This document shows, piece by piece, positions 18,204 to 24,576 of a stretch of DNA of 52,848 nucleotides; the first letter of the stretch is position 1; each line of letters opens with the position of its first letter. The position numbers and the translations under genes are program-made. Source of the stretch: Paludibacteraceae bacterium (GTDB lineage: Bacteria; Bacteroidota; Bacteroidia; Bacteroidales; Paludibacteraceae). The DNA lies in the NCBI GenBank assembly GCA_017938155.1, contig JAGBCD010000008.1:1-52848 (forward strand), written 5' to 3'. The notes under the pieces were generated by a model that saw nothing but the letters and a program-made list of their open reading frames with translations, did no database searches and had not been told where the DNA came from.

Positions 18204-19233
18204 GTTTTTGACCCTTACGGTAGAGCAACGCCGTGCTGTATTCGAAAGAGTCGGTGTAAATGTGGGGTTGCCTATGCAAGCAGTAGAGAAAGATTTTTGG
18301 GTAACACTTGTCCTTCAAACCATATTCTCTCTGCCTGTCGCTGAGCATTTGATATTCAAAGGTGGTACATCACTGAGCAAAGCATGTGGGATTATCACTC
18401 GATTCTCTGAGGATATTGACTTGGCGGTAAACCCCATCTATTTAGGAGCCAAAGAGGGTGATTTAACTAAAAAGCAAATAAAGAAGCTCCGTAAGGCTTC
18501 ATCATTGTTTGTTAGCGAACAACTAACACCTATGTTGCGCACCCGATTAGAAGAATTGGGGTTGTTTGCATTCCTGAATGTTGAAGCACAACCAGATGGC
18601 GAGGGCGATAATACTTATCCCGAACCAAGACAGATATATGTACGCTATCAGTCCGTTTTTGAGAAGCCGCTGACCTATCTCCGTCCTGATGTGGTGTTAG
18701 AGGTAAGTGCTCGTTCGCTCATAGAGCCATCTATGCCAACACATGTGCATTGCATGTTAGCCGATTATGTACCTATGCAACCCCTATGCGATGTGGCTAT
18801 CTCCACCGCCATTCCTGCCAAGACAATGGTGGAGAAGATGTTTCTCCTGCATGAGCTCTTTAGTGTGTCTGGACATGGTATGCATGCGGATCGCAAGAGC
18901 CGACATTTGTACGATTTGTACCAAATGATGCAGCAGTCATTCGCAGCAGAGGCAATTGCTGATGACACTTTATGGGAAACCATTCGCCATCATCGTGAGG
19001 TATTCACATCGGTACAAGGTGTTGATTATTCGGGAGATATACGCACCAGCATTTGTCTATTACCTCGCGAAGATATTGCTGCCATATGGCAAAGAGACTA
19101 CGAAATTATGCGCAGTTCTATGATTCATGGCTCCGCTCCCACTTGGAAAGAATTGTTAGAGCAAATATCCATACTTCAAGATAGTGTGCGAAACAGCACT
19201 AAAAACAGTAGTATAAAATGCTTATTGCATTGA
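18196..19233 (+). CDS. AbiEii/AbiGii-type nucleotidyltransferase toxin
   Basis: A 345-residue protein with the nucleotidyltransferase motif of AbiEii: FKGGTSLSKACGIITRFSED followed by IDLAV, i.e. the GG-T-S/L loop (about residue 54) and the paired metal-binding Asp residues in SEDIDL (about 73-78). In characterised AbiEii/MenT enzymes this domain transfers nucleotides, for example to tRNA acceptor ends, halting growth or blocking phage; here that is inferred. The C-terminal part is helical with HADRKSRHLYDLYQMM. It overlaps the antitoxin gene by 8 bases, so translation is coupled. Shortly after its stop, the sequence becomes the duplicate of the MFS gene's end. Length is slightly above the roughly 300 residues usual for the family. 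Confidence 0.9.
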   Translation: MNKFLTLTVEQRRAVFERVGVNVGLPMQAVEKDFWVTLVLQTIFSLPVAEHLIFKGGTSLSKACGIITRFSEDIDLAVNPIYLGAKEGDLTKKQIKKLRKASSLFVSEQLTPMLRTRLEELGLFAFLNVEAQPDGEGDNTYPEPRQIYVRYQSVFEKPLTYLRPDVVLEVSARSLIEPSMPTHVHCMLADYVPMQPLCDVAISTAIPAKTMVEKMFLLHELFSVSGHGMHADRKSRHLYDLYQMMQQSFAAEAIADDTLWETIRHHREVFTSVQGVDYSGDIRTSICLLPREDIAAIWQRDYEIMRSSMIHGSAPTWKELLEQISILQDSVRNSTKNSSIKCLLH

Positions 19234-19282
19234 TAATCTCGTTATTACTCTTGCTGGTCACCCACACTATTTGCAGAAAATT

Positions 19283-19417
19283 GTTTCTACCAATGGCTAT
19301 ATGGTGCCAATGATTGTCTTCGCGTCTTTTGGTGTATTGGCATTCTTGCTCAACCTTGCCTTGAAGGTAGAAGACAAGAAGAAAGGTTATGGCTTGGAGT
19401 TGCCAAATAAAAAGTAA
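19283..19417 (+). pseudogene. 3' fragment of the MFS transporter gene
   Basis: Encodes the last 45 residues of the MFS protein in the same frame (beginning V-S-T-N-G-Y, ending LELPNKK then TAA) with mostly silent changes. It has no start codon or promoter of its own. It is the coding part of direct-repeat copy B. Confidence 0.9.
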
Positions 19418-19539
19418 GGAATAAAGGAGAATGATGCAACGTAGTTGCAGCATTATAAATCCCTTTCTAATCGCCATTTATGTTTTCGGACATAATTGGC
19501 GATTGTTTTTATCACTTATAATTCATAGTTCCTTTAGGT
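19283..19539 (+). repeat. 257-bp direct repeat, copy B
   Basis: About 93% identical to 17174-17430, covering the MFS 3' end and a degraded copy of its terminator. Together with copy A it brackets the AbiE-like operon with a period of 2109 bases. The rest of the gap between the toxin gene and the DGR leader (19234-19600) shows no other gene. Confidence 0.9.
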
Positions 19540-19579
19540 TGGTAAAAGTTACATAATTAGCATTTTTATTCGCTTAATT

Positions 19580-19611
19580 CTTGCTCAGTTCAAAATATTT
19601 TACGACCTTTG
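19580..19611 (+). promoter_or_regulatory. promoter of the DGR operon leader
   Basis: CTTG at 19580-19583, 20 bases, GACCTTTG at 19604-19611. The -7 box keeps TTTG but lacks the leading TA, so it is a weaker match than most promoters here. The homologous leader of the BspA-like gene has a perfect promoter in the same place, which supports this assignment. Confidence 0.55.
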
Positions 19612-19616
19612 CGGTC

Positions 19617-19966
19617 GAAATGATTCACGCTGGGGCATGTGGGCGGGTATGTCTGCCTTTCACCCTAACAAGAATCTTTCAAAGACATAATTAAAAGGCG
19701 TTTATTGGCGCTTGTTTTGGCTTCGCGAAATCCGGAAAATTTCACATACCCGAAACAAGAGAGCGATAAATACCCCTTGGTATGTATTTTTCGTTGTGCT
19801 TCACAACGATTAGCATATCGGCGTGGGCATTCATTGTTTATTCTTGTATGTAGGGTCTTTCCGGAACCTCGCGAAGAAGAATAAGCAAAAAGAGGTTCCA
19901 CGCTTTTTCTATAATTATACCAACGGGACGTTTGGAGCCAACTCCCCACAAAACATTTAATAACAA
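19617..19966 (+). ncRNA. structured 5' leader RNA of the DGR operon (copy 1)
   Basis: About 350 bases between promoter and first gene, homologous to the leader at 51874-52195 on the other strand. Helices read here: ATGTCT/AGACAT (19649-19654 with 19683-19688); CTTGTTT/AAACAAG (19711-19717 with 19753-19759); CTTCGCGA/TCGCGAAG (19721-19728 with 19869-19876); TCCGGAAA/TTTCCGGA (19731-19738 with 19858-19865); ATACC/GGTAT and CGTTGTG/CACAACG hairpins near 19770-19810. The two long-range helices differ from the other copy by six compensatory pair changes. GGAACCTC at 19863-19870 can instead pair with GAGGTTCC at 19892-19899, just before a T-run, forming a terminator-like alternative. A cis-acting attenuator or riboswitch-like role is inferred; the ligand is unknown. 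Confidence 0.75.
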
Positions 19967-20377
19967 ATGAACAAGTTATTCTTATTTCTACTAAGTCTGT
20001 ACTTATGTAGTATGAGTGTACCGCTTCTTGCTCAGGATGCAGAACTTGTGCCCGCGATGGTAGTGCAAATGGCAGATGGCAGCAAAGAAATTGTGCAGTT
20101 GGACTACACTTCTGTGACAGACTTTAGTGTGTTATGCAGCAAGGGAGCACTGGCTGTAAGTGTGCCTGAGGCGGATGTGACAGGTGTGCGTAGTATTACT
20201 TTCGCCATGGTGGAGAAGGATAATACGACCACCTCTATAGAAGAAGTATCTTCTATGGACAATGCCACAACCGACAAGGTTCTATTCAATGGCAAATTAT
20301 TTATTCGTGCCACGATGCCCGACGGCACGCAAGTTTGGTATGATGTAATGGGTAATTTAGTTATGAACTATGAGTGA
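19967..20377 (+). CDS. small exported protein upstream of the DGR target, unknown function
   Basis: A 136-residue protein with signal peptide MNKLFLFLLSLYLCSMSVPLLA followed by Gln at +1. The mature part starts with the Bacteroidales surface-protein motif of a DG turn then a D/S-V-T segment (VVQMADGSKEIVQLDY) and has a second copy-like piece (VTGVRSITFAMVE). It ends KVLFNGKLFIRATMPDGTQV followed by WYDVMGN, which resembles the end of C-terminal domains that tell the protein to 'show its name and form' in this order (short beta hairpins with GK and G-N turns). It is 24 bases before the DGR target and shares the structured leader, so it is presumably expressed with it. I do not recognise a named family. 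Confidence 0.75.
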   Translation: MNKLFLFLLSLYLCSMSVPLLAQDAELVPAMVVQMADGSKEIVQLDYTSVTDFSVLCSKGALAVSVPEADVTGVRSITFAMVEKDNTTTSIEEVSSMDNATTDKVLFNGKLFIRATMPDGTQVWYDVMGNLVMNYE

Positions 20378-20401
20378 TGAGTTATAAGTAAAATTTAATC
20401 A

Positions 20402-21322
20402 ATGAATTACAATATGAAAAAGCTTTTTATGGCAGTCATCGCCCTGATGATGACGATTAGTGCTTCCGCACAGTTTTATATTTATTGTAGTGATGGTAAT
20501 GTCATCAAGGTGGATAGTATCAGCATGGTAGCTCCAGAGGAGCCAGAAGAACCTACTCCTCCCGCAGGCATTGGTGTGTTCTCTGTGTCAGCAGACAAGC
20601 GGGTAACCTTCTCTCCTGGTAATTTGCAGTACACTCGTTCTACTAACACATGGTCTTTTGCTGAAAATCAATACGACTACATCGGTACGGATAATGTCAC
20701 AGGTGGTAGTGTTACTTCTGACCCGTCTAATGGTGATAATAAATATGGTACTGCTTTGGCAGATAAGGTTGATTTGTTCGGTTGGGGCACGGGTAACAAT
20801 CCTACCAACTCAAGTACAGATTATAATGATTATCAAACTTTCGTTGATTGGGGTACGAATCAAATTGGCAGTGATGCTCCTAATACATGGCGTACATTGA
20901 CTTATTTTGAGTGGTCTCATTTGCTAAACACTCGCACGAATGCATCTTCTCTCAAGGGTGTGGCTCAGGTCAATGGCGTAAATGGTTTGATATTGTTGCC
21001 AGATAATTGGACATGCCCAGCAGGTGTTACCTTCAAGTCAGGTTTCCATAGTAACGATGGTGTTAATTATTATGCTGCTTATCAAACCTTTACCGCTGCG
21101 GAGTGGTCTAAACTCGAATCCGCAGGTGCAGTCTTCCTGCCTGCGGCTGGCGACCGCTACGGCTCGAATGTGAATTTCGTGCAGAGCAACGGCTACTATT
21201 GGTCTGCCACTGAGGACGATAGCGGCAGCGCGTACTACCTCCTCTTCTACTCGGACGAGGCGCGCATGGACTACGACGTTCGCAACTACGGGCTCAGTGT
21301 CCGTCTCGCTAAGGATTTATAG
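20402..21322 (+). CDS. DGR target: exported FISUMP-domain protein with C-terminal variable region
   Basis: A 306-residue exported protein. The signal peptide is MKKLFMAVIALMMTISASA (from the ATG at 20414, or with four extra residues from 20402) followed by Gln. A Pro/Glu linker (EEPEEPTPP) leads to a FISUMP (Fib_succ_major) domain with FSVSADKRVTFSPGNLQYT, WRTLTYFEWSHLLNTR, and GDRYGSNVNF. The last 47 residues (260-306) are the variable repeat, with YWSATED and SVRLAKDL as constant framework. In C-type-lectin-like folds used by DGRs, variable codons map to an exposed ligand-binding face, so this is probably a cell-surface binding protein whose specificity is diversified. It lies upstream of the template and reverse transcriptase and is expressed from the structured leader. 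Confidence 0.92.
   Translation: MNYNMKKLFMAVIALMMTISASAQFYIYCSDGNVIKVDSISMVAPEEPEEPTPPAGIGVFSVSADKRVTFSPGNLQYTRSTNTWSFAENQYDYIGTDNVTGGSVTSDPSNGDNKYGTALADKVDLFGWGTGNNPTNSSTDYNDYQTFVDWGTNQIGSDAPNTWRTLTYFEWSHLLNTRTNASSLKGVAQVNGVNGLILLPDNWTCPAGVTFKSGFHSNDGVNYYAAYQTFTAAEWSKLESAGAVFLPAAGDRYGSNVNFVQSNGYYWSATEDDSGSAYYLLFYSDEARMDYDVRNYGLSVRLAKDL
21140..21313 (+). repeat. DGR variable repeat (VR)
   Basis: Aligns without gaps to the template repeat at 21618-21791. In the 135-base core (21179-21313) there are 21 mismatches, all at template adenines (11 A to G, 8 A to T, 2 A to C). Fifteen of the 17 AAY codons of the template are changed. The 3' end (CAGTGTCCGTCTCGCTAAG) is invariant and acts as the likely initiation-of-homing site; the first difference past it is G for C at 21314. 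The 39 bases 5' of the core carry 11 mismatches, 6 of them not at adenines. Confidence 0.95.
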
Positions 21323-21329
21323 TAAGCAT

Positions 21330-21367
21330 CCCGATTTTGTTCGAAGCGAAGCCACGACAAAATCGGG
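21330..21367 (+). promoter_or_regulatory. hairpin just downstream of the VR
   Basis: A perfect 11-bp stem, CCCGATTTTGT / ACAAAATCGGG, with a 16-base loop, beginning 8 bases after the target's stop codon. In other DGRs a DNA hairpin immediately after the VR marks the site for retrohoming; this one is in the right place but has a longer stem and loop than the phage BPP-1 example. It could also terminate the target transcript, though there is no T-run. Confidence 0.65.
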
Positions 21368-21381
21368 TGTGATACAACTGT

Positions 21382-21420
21382 ATTTTCTGTTGCTCCCCTC
21401 GATGGGGTGCAACAGAAAAT
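21382..21420 (+). promoter_or_regulatory. second strong hairpin between VR and TR
   Basis: A 12-bp outer stem ATTTTCTGTTGC / GCAACAGAAAAT and a 4-bp inner CCCC/GGGG stem separated by one T-T mismatch, loop TCGAT. It is probably part of the folded DGR RNA upstream of the template or a processing/termination signal. Confidence 0.6.
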
Positions 21421-21460
21421 CGCATTATACAGGTCAAGGAGTGTATCGTTATCCTGAGTG

Positions 21461-21491
21461 TGAGCAATCATCTCTCCGTGAGAGTTGCTCA
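21461..21491 (+). promoter_or_regulatory. third hairpin between VR and TR
   Basis: TGAGCAA (21461-21467) pairs with TTGCTCA (21485-21491), enclosing CTCTC-CGT-GAGAG with a 4-base bulge. Together with the two preceding hairpins it fills the space where an avd gene is often found. No reading frame long enough for Avd exists in 21323-21614. Confidence 0.5.
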
Positions 21492-21617
21492 TAGTGTGAA
21501 AATTAGTAAATCCAGCATTTCGCCCATTTTGGGATATTTATAGAAAGGATCCGTTCCTTGAAGTCTATTGCATGATGCGTCTTGTAATATTCAACTAATG
21601 AAATGCTATGATAGTTG

Positions 21618-21791
21618 CCTGCCGCAGGCAGCCGCAACGGCTCGTATGTGTACAATGTGCAGAACAACGGCAACTATTGGTCTGCCACTGAGAACAATAG
21701 CAACAACGCGAACTACCTCAACTTCAACTCGGACGAAGCGAACATGAACAACAACAATCGCAACAACGGGCACAGTGTCCGTCTCGCTAAG
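21618..21791 (+). repeat. DGR template repeat (TR)
   Basis: The adenine-rich donor copy: the core at 21657-21791 holds 17 AAC/AAT codons when read in the target frame, including a run of four. Adenines in AAY codons can be replaced by any base without creating a stop, as is typical for DGR templates. The 3' end shares CAGTGTCCGTCTCGCTAAG with the VR. It lies directly upstream of and in frame with the reverse transcriptase. Confidence 0.95.
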
Positions 21792-22997
21792 CATTTACCC
21801 TACGACGATACACTCCTCACCGACCTCTTTCGTGCATACTACGATGCCCGTCGCAACAAACGCAATACGCGCTCACAATTGCGATTTGAACTGAATCTTG
21901 AAACCAATATCATTCATCTCTACCACGACTTGCGCGAGCGAAAGTATCGTCCTTCGCCCTCTATCTGCTTTGTAATAGAGGACTCGGTAAAACGCGAAGT
22001 CTTTGCCAGTGAGTTTCGCGATAGGGTGGTACATCATTTGTATTGGAACTATGTGGCGGACCTATTCGACCGCCTATTTATCTATGATAGTTACTCCTGC
22101 CGTAAGGGCAAAGGCACGCTCAAAGGTATTGAGCGTTTGGAACATCATATCCGTTCTGCAACGCACAACTTTACCCGTGAGGCGTGGGTGTTGCAGTTGG
22201 ATATTCAGGGATATTTCATGCATATCCGTCGTGAGCAATTGCGCGAGATGGTGTTGGAAGTGCTGCTGCGTTATGGCTATACCGACCCGCTGTTGCTCTA
22301 CCTGACGGATGTAATCATCTTGAAAGACCCTTTGGATGGTTGTCGCTATTGTGGTAAGCCCACGGATTGGGATGGATTGCCCGATAGCAAGTGCCTAAGC
22401 AAACAACCGCATGGGGTGGGGTTGCCTATTGGTGATTTGACCAGTCAGCTCTTTAGCAATATATTCTTGAATCGGTTGGATAGGTTTGTGCAGCATGATT
22501 TGGGTTTTCGGCACTATGGCAGGTATGTGGACGACTTTTGGTTGGTAGATACCAGCAAGGAGCGCTTGCGTAGTGCCATAGAACCTATACGCGTATTCTT
22601 ACGCGAGATGGGTATGACTTTGCACCCAAAGAAAATACGCTTGTATCTTTGTACGGAGCGTGTGGCGTTCTTGGGGGCGGTGTGTGCACCCTATTGCAGA
22701 CATGCCAGCAAACGCACTACGCAGAAGTTTCATGATAAATTGCTAATGTGGGAGAAAGATTTGGAAAATCTTTCATCAATTACTGATAAAAGAGAACGAG
22801 AACAGTGGTTAACAGACTGCCGTGCTTGTGTGAATTCGTACTTGGGATATTTAGGACATTTCAATGCAGATAGGTTGGTGTGTAGGGAACTGAGTGGCTC
22901 GAAGTTATTGGAGATGTTTGCGGTAGAGAAGACAGACAATGCGCGGTGCGGAAAGGTCAGATGTGAAAATATATGCTTTCTATCGATATTTTCCTAA
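21744..22997 (+). CDS. DGR reverse transcriptase
   Basis: A 417-residue group II intron-like reverse transcriptase. Fingers begin LPYDDTLLTDLFRAYYDARR; RYRPSP-like KYRPSPSICFVIED and VKREVFASEFRDRVVHH are typical of the family; motif 3 is WVLQLDIQGYFMHI; GLPIGDLTSQLFSNIFLNRL contains the DGR-specific GxxxSQ (residues 230-235) in place of the intron type; catalytic YVDD is at 261-264. A thumb-like helical tail follows. It copies the template RNA with errors at adenines and delivers cDNA to the variable repeat. The only ATG before the fingers is at 21744, inside the template; the frame stays open to 21615 (TTG), so a longer start cannot be excluded. No fused accessory domain is seen. Confidence 0.93.
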   Translation: MNNNNRNNGHSVRLAKHLPYDDTLLTDLFRAYYDARRNKRNTRSQLRFELNLETNIIHLYHDLRERKYRPSPSICFVIEDSVKREVFASEFRDRVVHHLYWNYVADLFDRLFIYDSYSCRKGKGTLKGIERLEHHIRSATHNFTREAWVLQLDIQGYFMHIRREQLREMVLEVLLRYGYTDPLLLYLTDVIILKDPLDGCRYCGKPTDWDGLPDSKCLSKQPHGVGLPIGDLTSQLFSNIFLNRLDRFVQHDLGFRHYGRYVDDFWLVDTSKERLRSAIEPIRVFLREMGMTLHPKKIRLYLCTERVAFLGAVCAPYCRHASKRTTQKFHDKLLMWEKDLENLSSITDKREREQWLTDCRACVNSYLGYLGHFNADRLVCRELSGSKLLEMFAVEKTDNARCGKVRCENICFLSIFS

Positions 22998-23031
22998 TTA
23001 GCAATGTTACTATGCTTAATCGAAGGACTTT

Positions 23032-23113
23032 ATGGAAAAAGTGACAAAAATATATGTTAAAATCATGGAAAAAGTGACAAAAATATATGTTAAAATCATG
23101 GAAAAAGTGACAA
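23032..23113 (+). repeat. 33-bp tandem repeat, 2.5 copies
   Basis: Two identical 33-base units (23032-23064, 23065-23097) and a 16-base partial third, each starting ATGGAAAAAGTGACAA. The array ends 3 bases before the -33 box of the next gene, so copy number could alter that promoter. Confidence 0.9.
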
Positions 23114-23116
23114 TTG

Positions 23117-23148
23117 TTTGTGTATGTCAAAGATTTTCAGTATCTTTG
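23117..23148 (+). promoter_or_regulatory. promoter of the DUF4143 ATPase gene
   Basis: TTTG at 23117-23120, 20 bases, TATCTTTG at 23141-23148. The ATG at 23171 follows 22 bases later; the in-frame start at 23114 lies upstream of the promoter and is rejected. Confidence 0.8.
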
Positions 23149-23170
23149 CCAAAAAATAAATATTTGTGGT

Positions 23171-24496
23171 ATGCTAAGGCGTAAGTTTGCGAAGTTCTTA
23201 GAATCATTTCTAAGCGAAAACCAGAATAAGATATTGTTAGTTAATGGTGCCAGGCAAATCGGTAAATCCTTTATTATTCGACATATCGGTAGCCAATTGT
23301 TTCCTAATTTTGTAGAGATTGATTTGCGTGCTGATAGTGAGAATGAACAGTTATTTGCAGATGTGAGTAGTGTGGATAGCTTTTATCTACAACTGAGTGC
23401 GTTTGCGGGCAATCGTTTAGGAGAAAAACAAGATACACTGATTTTCTTAGATGAGATACAGGTTTATCCTCGTATGCTGACATTGCTAAAATTTCTCAAT
23501 CAGGATGATAGATTTACTTATATTGCTAGCGGTTCACAATTGGGTGTTGCATTATCCCAAACGTCGTCTGTGCCATTAGGTAGTATATTGATCAAGCAAA
23601 TGTATCCATTGGACTTGGAAGAGTTCTTTTGGGCAATGGGGGTTGGTGAAGAGGCTATCAATACTGCTCGTGAATGTTTCCAAAATCAGCAAGCACTACC
23701 AGGAAAATTGCATGATCGGTTTATGCATATTTTCAAATATTATCTATTGACAGGAGGGTTACCTGATGCGGTAAATCAATTCTTGAAGGACAAGAATGTT
23801 CAGCGAATGCGTGATGTGCAACGCGATATACATGCTCTCTATGGGATAGATGCTTCGCAGTATGATCAACAAAATCGACTGAAGATTCGTCGTGTCTATG
23901 ATTTAATTCCATCCAATCTCGAAAATAAGAAGAAGCGTGTTGTTGTTAATAGGATTGAAAATAAAAAAGGTAAGCAGTTCTCTGACTACGAATATGAATT
24001 TGATTATTTGGTGCAATCGGGTATAGCATTACAAGTGGATGCGATTAGTAATCCTCGCTTCCCATTATTACAATCCGTAAAAAAGAGTTTGCTCAAACTA
24101 TACCTCAATGATGTAGGAATATTAACTGCACTTTTGTATCAAAATAATATCAATGCAGTTTTGAATGATGAGTGTAGTGTCAATCTTGGAACGGTGTATG
24201 AAGCTGTTGTTGCACAAGAATTGCGTGCACATGGTTTTGATTTGTATTACTACGACAACAAACAACACGGAGAGGTGGATTTCTTAATAGATAACTATTC
24301 TACACTATCTGTGGTTCCTTTGGAAATCAAATCGGGTAAAGATTATTATGTGCATAGTGCTCTCAATCACTTTGTCTCTAATAGTGAATACGGAATACAA
24401 AATGCGGTAGTGTTGTCTAATAATGCCGAAGTAATTCAAAAGGGAAAAATTATTTATATGCCTATCTATTATGTGATGTTTATCATTCCAAACTGA
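23171..24496 (+). CDS. AAA-type ATPase with DUF4143 nuclease-like domain
   Basis: A 441-residue protein of a family that is common and variable in Bacteroidales. The N-terminal ATPase has Walker A as NGARQIGKS (residues about 26-34) and Walker B as LIFLDEIQ; sensor region SGSQLGV. The C-terminal DUF4143 part ends in a PD-(D/E)XK-like element: GEVDFLID and PLEIKSGKDY. Function is not established for the family; roles in stress or defence are speculative. It is a single-gene unit, next to the DGR but with its own promoter, so no functional link is implied. Confidence 0.88.
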   Translation: MLRRKFAKFLESFLSENQNKILLVNGARQIGKSFIIRHIGSQLFPNFVEIDLRADSENEQLFADVSSVDSFYLQLSAFAGNRLGEKQDTLIFLDEIQVYPRMLTLLKFLNQDDRFTYIASGSQLGVALSQTSSVPLGSILIKQMYPLDLEEFFWAMGVGEEAINTARECFQNQQALPGKLHDRFMHIFKYYLLTGGLPDAVNQFLKDKNVQRMRDVQRDIHALYGIDASQYDQQNRLKIRRVYDLIPSNLENKKKRVVVNRIENKKGKQFSDYEYEFDYLVQSGIALQVDAISNPRFPLLQSVKKSLLKLYLNDVGILTALLYQNNINAVLNDECSVNLGTVYEAVVAQELRAHGFDLYYYDNKQHGEVDFLIDNYSTLSVVPLEIKSGKDYYVHSALNHFVSNSEYGIQNAVVLSNNAEVIQKGKIIYMPIYYVMFIIPN

Positions 24497-24512
24497 AAAA
24501 TATAATCAAAAA

Positions 24513-24544
24513 TTTGTATGTCACAAAAAAAAAGAGTACCTTTG
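24513..24544 (+). promoter_or_regulatory. promoter of murF
   Basis: TTTG at 24513-24516, 20 bases, TACCTTTG at 24537-24544; 32 bases before the murF ATG. Confidence 0.8.
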
Positions 24545-24576
24545 AACACTGAAATGAATAGTCAATACATAGTGCA

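Noticed and set aside
17174-19539. Insertion sequence or prophage carrying the toxin-antitoxin pair
   Set aside because: No transposase, integrase or terminal inverted repeats are seen; only the direct repeats of the MFS end.
19617-19966. Leader RNA as tmRNA, 6S RNA, RNase P RNA or SRP RNA
   Set aside because: It lacks the tRNA-like ends of tmRNA, the conserved RNase P and SRP motifs, and lies in two copies directly joined to coding sequences, unlike these single-copy genes.
19617-19966. Leader RNA as retron msr-msd
   Set aside because: The nearby reverse transcriptase is of DGR type with its own template, and the second leader copy has no reverse transcriptase nearby.
21615-21743. Translation of the template repeat as part of a longer reverse transcriptase from a TTG at 21615
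   Set aside because: Not excluded, but a rare start codon and an Asn-rich leader without similarity to RT domains make the ATG at 21744 the better choice.
23171-24496. DUF4143 ATPase as part of the DGR
   Set aside because: It has its own promoter and belongs to a family common throughout Bacteroidales without DGRs; adjacency alone is weak evidence.
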